Shown piece after piece: positions 25,272-32,854 of a stretch of 64,000 nucleotides of DNA. Where the stretch lies: contig NZ_OESS01000001.1 of NCBI RefSeq assembly GCF_900240285.1, forward strand, positions 620,001 through 684,000, read 5' to 3'. Each line of letters starts with the position of its first letter. Position 1 is the stretch's first letter. The DNA comes from Halobacillus sp. Marseille-P3879. Lineage in GTDB: Bacteria; Bacillota; Bacilli; Bacillales; Halobacillaceae. A program made the translations under genes and the position numbers. The notes under the pieces are model-generated. The model was not told the origin of the DNA. It did no database searches and worked only from the letters and a program-made list of their open reading frames with translations.

Positions 25272-25541
25272 ATGGCAACAGAGGAAAAGAACGCAAAGAA
25301 ACTACAACCGGGTAAACAACAGCGAAATAAAGATAAAAAGCCAAAAGAAAAGCGTCAGGTTAAATCACGGCGGCGTATTCTTCCTATCTGGCTTAGAATC
25401 ATCATTGTTCTCGTACTCAGTGCATTGGCGCTGGCCATTGGGCTGATGATCGGCTACGGCGTCCTTGGAGACGGCGATCCGCTCGATGCTCTCAGCTGGT
25501 CCACGTGGGAGCAGATTATTAATATAGTCACAGGTGAATAG
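25272..25541 (+). CDS. EpuA/DNA-directed RNA polymerase subunit beta-like small membrane protein
   Basis: 89 residues: a strongly basic N-terminal half (Lys/Arg up to 37), one membrane helix (about 41-62) and a short external tail containing GYGVLGDGDPLDALSWSTW. This matches the PF11772 EpuA family, often named RNA polymerase subunit beta in databases without biochemical support. It ends the mbl-flhO-flhP operon. Confidence 0.75.
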   Translation: MATEEKNAKKLQPGKQQRNKDKKPKEKRQVKSRRRILPIWLRIIIVLVLSALALAIGLMIGYGVLGDGDPLDALSWSTWEQIINIVTGE

Positions 25542-25586
25542 AGGTTGTCCTTTTTTATTATATATGAACGGACAAGCTGATTTATG

Positions 25587-25627
25587 AACACACGAGCTCT
25601 TTTCTAAGGGCTCGTGTGTTTTTGTTT
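25587..25627 (+). terminator. Terminator after the flh operon
   Basis: Stem AACACACGAGC / GCTCGTGTGTT with a 12-base loop and a T-rich tail. Confidence 0.9.
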
Positions 25628-25711
25628 AGAAATCAAAAGGTTTCTTCTCCTGCATTTTGTGGAACTATTCAGTAATAGAAAAAAGTAAGCCGCGTACAGG
25701 GGGGAGCTACG

Positions 25712-27040
25712 TTGAAAACCGAAGTATTCATAGCGGGGGGAGGTGTCGGCGGGCTTGCCCTTGCTGCAAAGCTCGCAAGCCGAGGTGTCCATGTCACCAT
25801 TGCTGAACAGCTTAAAGTTAAATCCCACGCCTACAAAGGAGAACTGCTTCAGCCGAAGACGCTCGCGATTTTAGATGGGCTGGGGGTCCTTGATGAGGTG
25901 GAAGCGAGCGGCCACGTCATTGATCAGCTGCGTTTTCAGGAAGTTAACAGCCGGCCGAATGACACCCCTGAACCTCTTCAGCTTACCGAACTTAACTACA
26001 GCCGGGTCGCAAGCCGCTACGACCATGCACTTATGGTACCGCACGAGACCACGAAGGACATTTTACGAAAAAAAGGACAGGAGTACGACCAGTATTTTCA
26101 TTATCTGCCCGGGGCCCGCTTTCTCGGCTTTGAAAATGGCTTGGCGAAAGTGCGCCGGCAGAAGAAGACTTTCCACATTAAAGCCGAAGTTTACATTGGA
26201 GCGGAAGGCCGTGCTTCTCCTACGCGTGACGCGATGAAGGTAAGCGTGAATCGAAAAGATTACAATCACCATTTTCTAACCGTAACGATCCCGCGCCCCG
26301 ACACATTCACCAAAGGCAAGATCATTACAACGAACAGCTGCTTTCTCGGCCTGTTTCCACTGCCGGACAATCAAGTACGCACCGTGTATCTCATTAAAGC
26401 CGGTGAATTTAAGAATGTGAAGAAAAAAGGTCTCGAACATCTTTATCGAGCATATGGCGAGCTTGAACCCGAGCTAGCCGAAACGGTCAAAACGCTTGAT
26501 GACTGGCGGCAGATTCAGCTGATGATCCCTTATACGTACCACGTCGACCGCTACTACTCCGGCAATCTGGCACTTATTGGAGATGCTGCTCATACTGTGC
26601 ATCCTATGGCTGGTGAGGGGATGAACCTGGCTATTCAGGACGCTGACGTGCTCGGGGAGCTGCTTGCCTGGTGTAAAGAGGAAGGCCGGCCGTTTTATGA
26701 GAACCTTCATTATTACGAAGACGTTCGCAAACCGCGTGTTTCCTTTTTGCTGACATTAAGTCACATGTCCGCACTCGTTTATTCGTTTCCCAACCCGTGG
26801 TGGCGGCAGCTGCGGATGCGGGCCGTCCAGCGGATTTACGATGATGACCAACTGCACGTCAAGCAGATGCTCAACATCTCAGGACTTGGGCGCTGGAGTT
26901 TTTCACTAATTGACCGCGCGATTCAGGGGAGTGTCCTTCCTGTACGTTCGAAGCAGATTAGTGACTATAAGCAGCAGAAGAAGCTATTTACCGAAGCGGA
27001 GGATTATCCGTGGAGATTTGAACAAAAAGGGAAGGTGTAA
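25712..27040 (+). CDS. FAD-dependent monooxygenase (UbiH/PHBH-like)
   Basis: 442 residues, TTG start after GGGGGGAG. N-terminal Rossmann motif AGGGVGGLALAAKLA with Glu at the ribose position, and the second FAD motif GDAAHTVHPMAGEGMNLAIQD near residue 290, both diagnostic of class A flavin hydroxylases. Substrate unknown. It is 2 bp from a methyltransferase gene, suggesting sequential hydroxylation and methylation of one metabolite. The pair separates flhP from fabZ, which are neighbours in B. subtilis. Confidence 0.8.
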   Translation: MKTEVFIAGGGVGGLALAAKLASRGVHVTIAEQLKVKSHAYKGELLQPKTLAILDGLGVLDEVEASGHVIDQLRFQEVNSRPNDTPEPLQLTELNYSRVASRYDHALMVPHETTKDILRKKGQEYDQYFHYLPGARFLGFENGLAKVRRQKKTFHIKAEVYIGAEGRASPTRDAMKVSVNRKDYNHHFLTVTIPRPDTFTKGKIITTNSCFLGLFPLPDNQVRTVYLIKAGEFKNVKKKGLEHLYRAYGELEPELAETVKTLDDWRQIQLMIPYTYHVDRYYSGNLALIGDAAHTVHPMAGEGMNLAIQDADVLGELLAWCKEEGRPFYENLHYYEDVRKPRVSFLLTLSHMSALVYSFPNPWWRQLRMRAVQRIYDDDQLHVKQMLNISGLGRWSFSLIDRAIQGSVLPVRSKQISDYKQQKKLFTEAEDYPWRFEQKGKV

Positions 27041-27042
27041 GT

Positions 27043-28128
27043 ATGAATGAATGGATTAACGCCATGCAGGCACGCAAATGGATGAAAAAGAACGAATCCT
27101 TTTTACCGGTCTGGCACGCTTATGTCGGGTCCGAGCTGCAATTATTCGATTATTTTAAAAAAGCACGCACTGTTGAATCTGTCAGTGAAGAAACGGGATA
27201 TCCGCTCGATCTGCTCGCTTCCTGGGTCCGCGTCGGGGTTGCCGTAAAGCACATGAAACGCCGGCCGAACCAGACCTTTCGCACATCTAAGAAACGCTGT
27301 GCTTCCATCGTCGGCAATAACGCTTCCCCTGGAGTTAAAGCGTTGGTAAAAGAAATTATGGAACTTCATATGCCGACACTGCTTAAATATCCCGAATATA
27401 TGCGCGAACAAAGCCGTGCACGCTTTGACCATGAACGCCACGGGGAAGTCGTCGCGGAAACGTCAGCTCTGCTCGAACACTTCGCTATTAAGAAAATTAA
27501 AAAAATGCTAAGTGACCGCAACGTCAGAAATATCGTTGACTTGGGCTGCGGCCACGGAGGATACTTGCGCAAGCTCGCGGACGAACACCCTCATGTCCAG
27601 ATGACCGGCGTGGATTTAAATAAAAACGTCATTATGCGTGCCCGCAAGGAATCAGCCGCTTATCCGAACATCAGCTTTGAAGTCGGTGACATTAATTCCT
27701 GGGTTCCTGAAGAAGGAAGCGCAGATGTCATTTTACTGCACAACATTTTTCATTACATTCATCCCGATTCGAGAGAAGGACTGCTTGAACATTTAAATAC
27801 GTATGCGGCCAGAGACGGCCTTATTTCGGTGATTACGCCTATCAGCGAAACCGAACATGGAGAAGCCTTCTCATCTGCCTTTAACAGCTTTTTCGTTGCT
27901 CATTCCAATCTGTTTGCTCTGCCAAATAAGCTGCAGCTTCAGGAAATCTCAGAGTGCTGTCATTTCGAAATGTTCGATCTGGATCCGATTGTGAAGGAAG
28001 GCTCCTGGTATACGTTCTGGCTTACACCAAGCATTCACGTCCACAATCTGCACCAGCGAACCGGTACTGACAACGAGGAACAAACGATCCCAGGCCAGAA
28101 ACAGCCCCAGCTCACCCAGACCTCATAG
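27043..28128 (+). CDS. Class I SAM-dependent methyltransferase
   Basis: 361 residues. An N-terminal helical, winged-helix-like region (about 1-90) precedes the SAM fold, whose motif I is [15 protein letters not shown] (about residue 165), followed by the acidic VDLN strand end and the motif [13 protein letters not shown]. This layout recalls small-molecule O-methyltransferases with an N-terminal dimerisation domain. Translationally coupled to the monooxygenase. Substrate unknown. Confidence 0.78.
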   Translation: MNEWINAMQARKWMKKNESFLPVWHAYVGSELQLFDYFKKARTVESVSEETGYPLDLLASWVRVGVAVKHMKRRPNQTFRTSKKRCASIVGNNASPGVKALVKEIMELHMPTLLKYPEYMREQSRARFDHERHGEVVAETSALLEHFAIKKIKKMLSDRNVRNIVDLGCGHGGYLRKLADEHPHVQMTGVDLNKNVIMRARKESAAYPNISFEVGDINSWVPEEGSADVILLHNIFHYIHPDSREGLLEHLNTYAARDGLISVITPISETEHGEAFSSAFNSFFVAHSNLFALPNKLQLQEISECCHFEMFDLDPIVKEGSWYTFWLTPSIHVHNLHQRTGTDNEEQTIPGQKQPQLTQTS

Positions 28129-28130
28129 AA

Positions 28131-28160
28131 AAATCCGTCACCTGCAGGGGTGACGGATTT
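28131..28160. terminator. Bidirectional terminator
   Basis: Perfect 12-bp stem AAATCCGTCACC / GGTGACGGATTT, loop TGCAGG. It serves the methyltransferase gene on + and the small membrane gene on -. Confidence 0.88.
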
Positions 28161-28162
28161 AT

Positions 28163-28309
28163 TCACGATTTACCTCGTCCTCGAATCACTTTCATAATGA
28201 TAATAATCGCCGCAACAATCAATAACAGATTTATCAGACCGCCAGCAATATCGAGAACAAGGCCAAGCAGCCAGATAATAAGGATAACGATAACAATAGT
28301 CCAAAGCAT
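28163..28309 (-). CDS. Small membrane protein, lmo0937-like (DUF5670 type)
   Basis: A 48-residue product, [16 protein letters not shown] at the start, two hydrophobic segments separated by DIAGG, ending VIRGRGKS. The composition and order match the short lmo0937-family membrane proteins of Bacilli. A strong AGGAGG (complement of 28319-28324) is 9 bases upstream of ATG. Function unknown; often stress related (family annotation). Confidence 0.7.
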   Translation of the reverse strand: MLWTIVIVILIIWLLGLVLDIAGGLINLLLIVAAIIIIMKVIRGRGKS

Positions 28310-28379
28310 AATCAGTAACCTCCTTCTAATGACAAGATTTCCTTACACGGATGACCTCAAACCTTTTTGCGGAAAAATT

Positions 28380-28408
28380 TTGTCCAAATCCGCCGATACC
28401 TTTATAAT
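28380..28408 (+). promoter_or_regulatory. Sigma-A promoter of fabZ
   Basis: TTGTCC (28380-28385), 17-bp spacer, TATAAT (28403-28408), 31 bp before fabZ. It overlaps the divergent leader of the small membrane gene. Confidence 0.7.
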
Positions 28409-28439
28409 AGGAGTAGTTTGTACGGAAAGGAGCCAAACT

Positions 28440-28862
28440 ATGCTGGATATACAAGAAATTAAAGAAATCATTCCGCACCGCTACCCGTTTCTTCTTATCG
28501 ATCAAGTCGAAGAACTCGAAGAAGGCCAATACGCGGTTGCCTACAAAAACGTAACCGTCAATGAACCCTTTTTTCAAGGACACTTCCCGGACTACCCGGT
28601 CATGCCCGGGGTGCTGATCACAGAAGCTCTCGCCCAGACAGGCGCAGTCGCTATGCTGAAAAAAGAAGAAAATCAAGGCAAACTCGCTTTTTTCACCGGA
28701 ATTGACAAATGCCGCTTCAAGCGCCAGGTCAAGCCGGGTGACCGCCTTAAGCTCGAAGTTGAAATCGTCCGTCTCAAAGGGCCGATGGGCAAAGGAAAAG
28801 CCACAGCCTCCGTTGATGGCGAAGTAGCCTGCGAAGCGGAAATCATGTTCGCTCTCAAATAA
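28440..28862 (+). CDS. fabZ: 3-hydroxyacyl-ACP dehydratase FabZ
   Basis: 140 residues. The [10 protein letters not shown] motif opens the hotdog fold; catalytic His48 ([11 protein letters not shown]) and Glu62 (ITEALAQ) are present. Removes water in each cycle of fatty-acid elongation. ATG 28440 after AAAGGAG is chosen; the frame is open for 240 bp upstream, but that part overlaps the promoter and is non-coding. Corresponds to ywpB. Confidence 0.95.
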   Translation: MLDIQEIKEIIPHRYPFLLIDQVEELEEGQYAVAYKNVTVNEPFFQGHFPDYPVMPGVLITEALAQTGAVAMLKKEENQGKLAFFTGIDKCRFKRQVKPGDRLKLEVEIVRLKGPMGKGKATASVDGEVACEAEIMFALK

Positions 28863-28873
28863 TAAATTCATGG

Positions 28874-28906
28874 AAAAGCTGTCCTCTCATAAGAGGCAGC
28901 TTTTTT
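28874..28906 (+). terminator. Terminator after fabZ
   Basis: Stem AAAGCTG-T-CCTCT / AGAGG-CAGCTTT, loop CATA, T6 tail. Confidence 0.85.
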
Positions 28907-29008
28907 GATTTGCCATCATGTTACAAATATCTCCAGTCCCATGTATATCCAAATAAAAAAGTGGACACACTAGCAATCGAAACATAACACTCGAAGGAGG
29001 AACATCTA

Positions 29009-29260
29009 ATGAAAAGTGCTTTACTTAAACTACTCATCGCGATGTTAGCTGTATCTGTTCTTGGAGCGTGTGCTCAGGAAGAGGAACCTGCAGAAGAAGA
29101 AAACAACACAGAAGAAGAAGAAAACATGCAGGAAGAGGAAGATATGCAGGAAGAAGATGACATGCAGGAAGAAGAAGGCAACAACGGTGAAAACGGTGAA
29201 AACGGTGGAAATGGTGAAGATGGAAACAACGAAGATACAATGAATGAGGATGAAGAGTAA
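29009..29260 (+). CDS. Small acidic lipoprotein
   Basis: 83 residues. Signal peptide with lipobox LGAC (Cys21), then a low-complexity mature part: Glu-rich with MQEEEDMQEED repeats followed by GENGENGGNG repeats. No fold is recognisable. Presumably a surface lipoprotein; strongly acidic as expected in a halophile. RBS AAGGAGG. Confidence 0.7.
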   Translation: MKSALLKLLIAMLAVSVLGACAQEEEPAEEENNTEEEENMQEEEDMQEEDDMQEEEGNNGENGENGGNGEDGNNEDTMNEDEE

Positions 29261-29277
29261 TCTTCATATTATGTAGG

Positions 29278-29307
29278 GCCGCTTCTACTTAAGGGAAGCG
29301 GCTTTTT
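29278..29307 (+). terminator. Terminator after the acidic lipoprotein gene
   Basis: Stem GCCGCTTC / GAAGCGGC with a 9-base loop and T5. It ends at the last base before the stop codon of the convergent small ORF. Confidence 0.88.
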
Positions 29308-29478
29308 CTAATGGTTTCCTTGTACAATCACGGCCAGCGCAATGATAGACAAGCCGCTCAGCGTTAAGAACGGGACGACTACACTCGTCTGGTCTACCCA
29401 TTCAACTACAAACAAGGCGATCCCCACATAGAAAAGACCAACGCCAAGCAATGCTAGCCGCTTCGCCATCTGCCTCAT
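29308..29478 (-). CDS. Small two-helix membrane protein, unrecognised
   Basis: Predicted 56 residues, MRQMAKRLALLGVGLFYVG at the start, two hydrophobic segments (about 8-26 and 34-53) separated by EWVDQTSVV. No strong RBS before ATG 29478; ATG 29469 (fourth codon) with GAGG close upstream is an alternative. Membrane-protein-like composition is the main support. Confidence 0.5.
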   Translation of the reverse strand: MRQMAKRLALLGVGLFYVGIALFVVEWVDQTSVVVPFLTLSGLSIIALAVIVQGNH

Positions 29479-29493
29479 GCCATCCCAGCTTTC

Positions 29494-29530
29494 AAAAAAG
29501 ACTAGACGGTTCAGGAACCGCCTAGTTCTT
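29494..29530 (-). terminator. Terminator of the yjfB-like gene
   Basis: On the minus strand GAACTAGGCGGTTC / GAACCGTCTAGTC (one bulge) is followed by TTTTTT (complement of 29494-29499). Confidence 0.75.
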
Positions 29531-29532
29531 AT

Positions 29533-29712
29533 TTACCCTTTTACATCAATTTGACTCCCCTTAGTCGGGTGAGGCGCCGATTCGGAAAGCATTTCTACCA
29601 TTTGGCTGCCCTGCTGCTCCGCATGGGTTTTCGCCTGATTCATCACAGCCAGGCTGGACTGCTGCTTCACATTCGCCTGACTCATCGCCATCGAAGCCTT
29701 CGCTACATCCAT
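29533..29712 (-). CDS. YjfB-like putative motility protein
   Basis: 59 residues starting MDVAKASMAMSQANVKQQ and ending HPTKGSQIDVKG. Gln/Met/Ala-rich helical N terminus plus the HPxxGxxID C-terminal motif fit the YjfB_motility family (PF14070). GGGAG lies 9 bases upstream. A sigma-D-like promoter precedes it, supporting co-expression with flagellar genes. Molecular role unknown. Confidence 0.7.
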   Translation of the reverse strand: MDVAKASMAMSQANVKQQSSLAVMNQAKTHAEQQGSQMVEMLSESAPHPTKGSQIDVKG

Positions 29713-29736
29713 TCCATCACACTCCCTTCTCTTTAA

Positions 29737-29763
29737 CCATCGGCTGTCATCGGGAAATAATTA
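29737..29763 (-). promoter_or_regulatory. Sigma-D-like promoter of the yjfB-like gene
   Basis: Minus strand TAAT, 15-bp spacer, GCCGATGG; the B. subtilis sigma-D consensus is TAAA-N15-GCCGATAT. Located 25 bp before the start codon. Confidence 0.55.
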
Positions 29764-29903
29764 ACAACTCAGTCCGGATTCTTGTCATTAGAATCAACAA
29801 TTCGGTAGAATAGAAGAAAAGCCCCGATAAATTTTCCACATTTCTTAAATAGTAGTTTTCCCGACTTAAAAGTGTGGAATAGGGGAACGAGAGGTGATTT
29901 CCG

Positions 29904-30530
29904 ATGAAGTACAGAACAGCCGAAGACTTAAAACCATTACTGTTCGACGAAGAAGAAAGAGTCGTCAACCAAATCCCGCGGGAGAAAGTGGACGTCTACG
30001 CCTATCTCAACCTAAACTTTGACTTTACGTATGTACCCGATGACACGATTTACCAGTTCGTCTTTCGCCACTTCTTTAAGCTGGACAACCCCAGCCTTAC
30101 CAACGAATTCGAACATGAATATTTCAAACTGATGGAAGAGCAGCGCAGCGAAGAACGCCCAAACATCGTTAATATCACAAAAACCCTTTACAACATTAAA
30201 AACCACAAAGGAAATCCAACGATGCAATTCCCGCTTGCCGCAGCTATGCTGCATGCCATCAATCCCGTATTCCCATCCTATGACAGTGACATCGCGAAAG
30301 CATTTGACTTTTCATCCACCTACCATCTGTCCGGATTTGATAAGAAAATGAAACGTTACATGGGACAATACCAACACATATTTAACACCTACAAAGAGCT
30401 GCTTGAAGACGAAGCCGTAAAGCCGCTTCTTAACCACTTCGACGAGAAATTCCCGGACCACCGCGATGAACTCCCCGAAGTGAAAAAACTCGAACTCATC
30501 ATCGCCCAGCTGGGCCACAGTATGCAATAA
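29904..30530 (+). CDS. Hypothetical cytoplasmic protein
   Basis: 208 residues, not recognised. No signal peptide or membrane segment. Acidic, rich in Phe, Tyr and His; predicted mostly helical, with segments such as TYVPDDTIYQFVFRHFFKLD and MQFPLAAAMLHAINP. RBS AGAGGTG before ATG 29904. It has its own terminator and no operon partner, so context gives no clue. Confidence 0.65.
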   Translation: MKYRTAEDLKPLLFDEEERVVNQIPREKVDVYAYLNLNFDFTYVPDDTIYQFVFRHFFKLDNPSLTNEFEHEYFKLMEEQRSEERPNIVNITKTLYNIKNHKGNPTMQFPLAAAMLHAINPVFPSYDSDIAKAFDFSSTYHLSGFDKKMKRYMGQYQHIFNTYKELLEDEAVKPLLNHFDEKFPDHRDELPEVKKLELIIAQLGHSMQ

Positions 30531-30544
30531 TCATTCACCCATAC

Positions 30545-30581
30545 ATAACCGCCGCCCCCACCAGGGCTGCGGTTATTTTTC
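30545..30581 (+). terminator. Terminator after the 208-residue hypothetical gene
   Basis: Stem ATAACCGC / GCGGTTAT with an internal CCC/GGG extension and long T-rich tail running into repeat cluster D. Confidence 0.85.
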
Positions 30582-30604
30582 TTTTTTATTTTTCTTTTTT
30601 CTCT

Positions 30605-30702
30605 GTGTACCGGGTACACTGTAGAAATTGTTTGGTACCAGGTACACTGAGTGTCTATCGGTGTACCCGGTACACGACAACTGCTTCATGGTACCTGGTA
30701 CC
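30605..30702. repeat. GTACC palindrome cluster D, four copies, upstream of the transposase
   Basis: Copies at 30605 (centre G), 30634 (A), 30661 (C) and 30690 (T), spaced 29, 27 and 29 bp. First and third, GTGTACC-G-GGTACAC and GTGTACC-C-GGTACAC, are exact reverse complements; second and fourth are complementary over 13 bp. Confidence 0.9.
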
Positions 30703-30721
30703 AGCCTCCCTATGGTATACT
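30693..30721 (+). promoter_or_regulatory. Extended -10 promoter of the REP-associated transposase
   Basis: TGG-TATACT (TATACT at 30716-30721) 24 bp before the gene. The -35 position lies inside the fourth palindrome of cluster D, so a protein bound there would occlude the promoter. Confidence 0.45.
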
Positions 30722-30745
30722 ATAAAAAAATAATGGAGGTGCTAT

Positions 30746-31300
30746 ATGGCCAGAGTCAGACGCATTTGGTATCCAGGAGCTATGTATCATATCACATCAA
30801 GAGGAAATCGAAAGGAAAATATCTTTCTCCATGACTACGACCGCATAAGGTATCTTAACATCCTCAAATTCGTGCACAAAAAATACCCATTTAAGCTTCA
30901 CGCTTACTGCCTCATGAGCAATCACATTCACCTGCTGCTTGAAACCACACAATTTCCCCCGGGTAAGATTCTTCATCTGCTTCATCTTAATTACGCCAAA
31001 TTCTTTAACAAAAAGTACAACCACAACGGCCATCTTTTTCAAGGCAGGTATCATGCCAAACTTATTATGGACCGTTATTACTTCATGGACGCCTTCAGCT
31101 ACATCCACCTCAATCCATTCCGCGCCAGCCTCTCAGATAAAGAAGAAACCAACCCACTATGGTCCTCTCACTACTATTACACCCACAACGAAACAGACAA
31201 TATCCTCACAAAAGACTTGTTCCACACTTATCTTGAATCCACCCCCTACGATCAATGGTTCAGCAGCAAAAAACTTAAAATAGAAGAAAATGAACGGTAA
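30746..31300 (+). CDS. REP-associated tyrosine transposase (Y1/HUH family)
   Basis: 184 residues of the TnpA_REP (RAYT) type, related to the IS200/IS605 transposases. Motif HIH within SNHIHLLLE (His60, His62) is the metal-binding HUH pair, and Tyr119 in SYIHLNPFRASL is the candidate nucleophile. The opening ARVRRIWYPGAMYHITSRGN is characteristic. No terminal IS ends are seen; instead the gene is bracketed by GTACC palindrome clusters D and E, the classic RAYT arrangement. RBS TGGAGGTG. Intact and probably active in mobilising or maintaining the repeats (inference). Confidence 0.9.
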   Translation: MARVRRIWYPGAMYHITSRGNRKENIFLHDYDRIRYLNILKFVHKKYPFKLHAYCLMSNHIHLLLETTQFPPGKILHLLHLNYAKFFNKKYNHNGHLFQGRYHAKLIMDRYYFMDAFSYIHLNPFRASLSDKEETNPLWSSHYYYTHNETDNILTKDLFHTYLESTPYDQWFSSKKLKIEENER

Positions 31301-31324
31301 TAATTGAATTTTTATGTCTTTTTT

Positions 31325-31366
31325 TGTACCGGGTACACAAAATGCACATCTCTGTACCTGGTACCA
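31325..31366. repeat. GTACC palindrome cluster E, two copies, downstream of the transposase
   Basis: TGTACCGGGTACAC (31325) and TGTACCTGGTACCA (31353), 28 bp apart, 25 bp after the transposase stop codon. Confidence 0.88.
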
Positions 31367-31516
31367 AACAATTCCCAACTCCCTCTTCCTCACACAACTG
31401 TCACATGGATCATCGACAAAACCTTGCATCAGTCTCCAAATTCTAGTAACATTATCCATACTTATGACCACTCAGTCACGCATTAGAGCGACACAAAGAG
31501 AGAGGAAGACCTACAT

Positions 31517-32854
31517 ATGAAGCGAACGATTCTCAGCCTCCTGCTCATCACGACCGCGACCCTCACCGCGTGCAACAACAATGACAACAGCGAACCCGAG
31601 GAACGGACCACACCTGTAGAAACCGCCGAAGTCACTCAGGAAGACTTTACCATTGAACGAAAAATAGCCGGCAGAGCGGCTGCAGATGACGGCACTCCCG
31701 TCACTCCGAGCATCGCCGGGGAGCTGGTGACGTTAAACGTAGCCAAGGGAGACCGTATCGAGGAAGGGGAGACGGTCGGCGTAGTATCCCCGGCCGACCA
31801 GGGAAGCCAGGTAGAACTGCAGGAAATTGCCGTCCGTCAGGCCCAATCTCAACTTGATGATGCCCGCACCCAATATGACCAGGCCGTCGAAGGTGTTGAG
31901 ACAGCAGAAGAACAAGTAGAGCTTGCCCGCCAGGCTTCTGGTTCAGAAACAGAACAGACCATCGAGCAGGCGCGTGAGCAGTTCGAGTCAGCTCAGCAAA
32001 TTGCGGACGAAACGAAGAAGCTGGCTGATGAAGGATCCGTCCCGGAATCGATCTATGAACAAGCTCAGGAACGCGCTGATCAGGCCGAAGCACAATTTAA
32101 TCAAGCGTCCGACCAAGATAAAGGCGGTATGTCTTCTTCAGCTGTAGCCGAAGCTGAAGCCCAGGTTGAGCAGGCTGAGCAGGCTGTCTCTCAAGCGGAG
32201 TCCGCCGTGGAACAGGCAGAGCTCGGCGTTGAACAGGCACAGATTCAGCTTGAAGACGCCCGTGAACAATCGGAGAACGAAGCGGTTATTGCAAGTGAAT
32301 CAGGGGAGGTCGCCTCCGTAGAAGCAAGTGAAGGGGATCAAGTTTCAAATCAGCAGCCGTTTGCCACGATCATCAGTTTAAATCCGATCACGCTTACGGC
32401 TTCCATCACCGATGAACAGCTTTCCCTTTTCGAAGAAGGCCAGGAACTCGATATAGAAATCCCAACGTTAGATGAAACAGTCACAGCCACGATTGATTAT
32501 GTGCCTTCCGTCCCTGACGATACGAATCTGTATCCAGTCGAAGCTACGGTCGATAACCCGGAAGAGAACATTAAGCCAGGCATGATGGCTTCTTTCCTGC
32601 TGCCGGAAAATGTGCTGGAGGAAACGCTGATTGTTCCTTCAAATGCCGTCGTGGAACAAAGCGGCGAATCGTATGTTTACGTAGTTAGTGAAGACGAGAA
32701 TGAAGTTGAACGAGTCGACATTGAAATCAATGAGTCCCAGTCCGATCGCACAGCGATATCAGGCGACGTATCGCCCGGCGATATGGTCGTCACCAATGGG
32801 CAGCTGACGCTAGACGACGGAGCGAAAATTGAAGTTATGAAGGAGGACGACTAA
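31517..32854 (+). CDS. RND efflux periplasmic-adaptor-like (HlyD/MFP) lipoprotein
   Basis: 445 residues: signal peptide with lipobox LTAC (Cys19), a split biotinyl-lipoyl domain (about 55-95 and 265-300), a long alpha-helical hairpin (about 95-260) very rich in Gln/Glu/Ala heptads, and a beta-barrel plus C-terminal domain. In Gram-positives such proteins are membrane-anchored partners of RND pumps. Directly coupled to the pump gene (stop codon TAA abuts GTG). Confidence 0.88.
   Translation: MKRTILSLLLITTATLTACNNNDNSEPEERTTPVETAEVTQEDFTIERKIAGRAAADDGTPVTPSIAGELVTLNVAKGDRIEEGETVGVVSPADQGSQVELQEIAVRQAQSQLDDARTQYDQAVEGVETAEEQVELARQASGSETEQTIEQAREQFESAQQIADETKKLADEGSVPESIYEQAQERADQAEAQFNQASDQDKGGMSSSAVAEAEAQVEQAEQAVSQAESAVEQAELGVEQAQIQLEDAREQSENEAVIASESGEVASVEASEGDQVSNQQPFATIISLNPITLTASITDEQLSLFEEGQELDIEIPTLDETVTATIDYVPSVPDDTNLYPVEATVDNPEENIKPGMMASFLLPENVLEETLIVPSNAVVEQSGESYVYVVSEDENEVERVDIEINESQSDRTAISGDVSPGDMVVTNGQLTLDDGAKIEVMKEDD

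Noticed and set aside
30797-31108. ORF opposite the RAYT gene
   Set aside because: Antisense shadow; the sense frame has intact HUH and tyrosine motifs and a good RBS.
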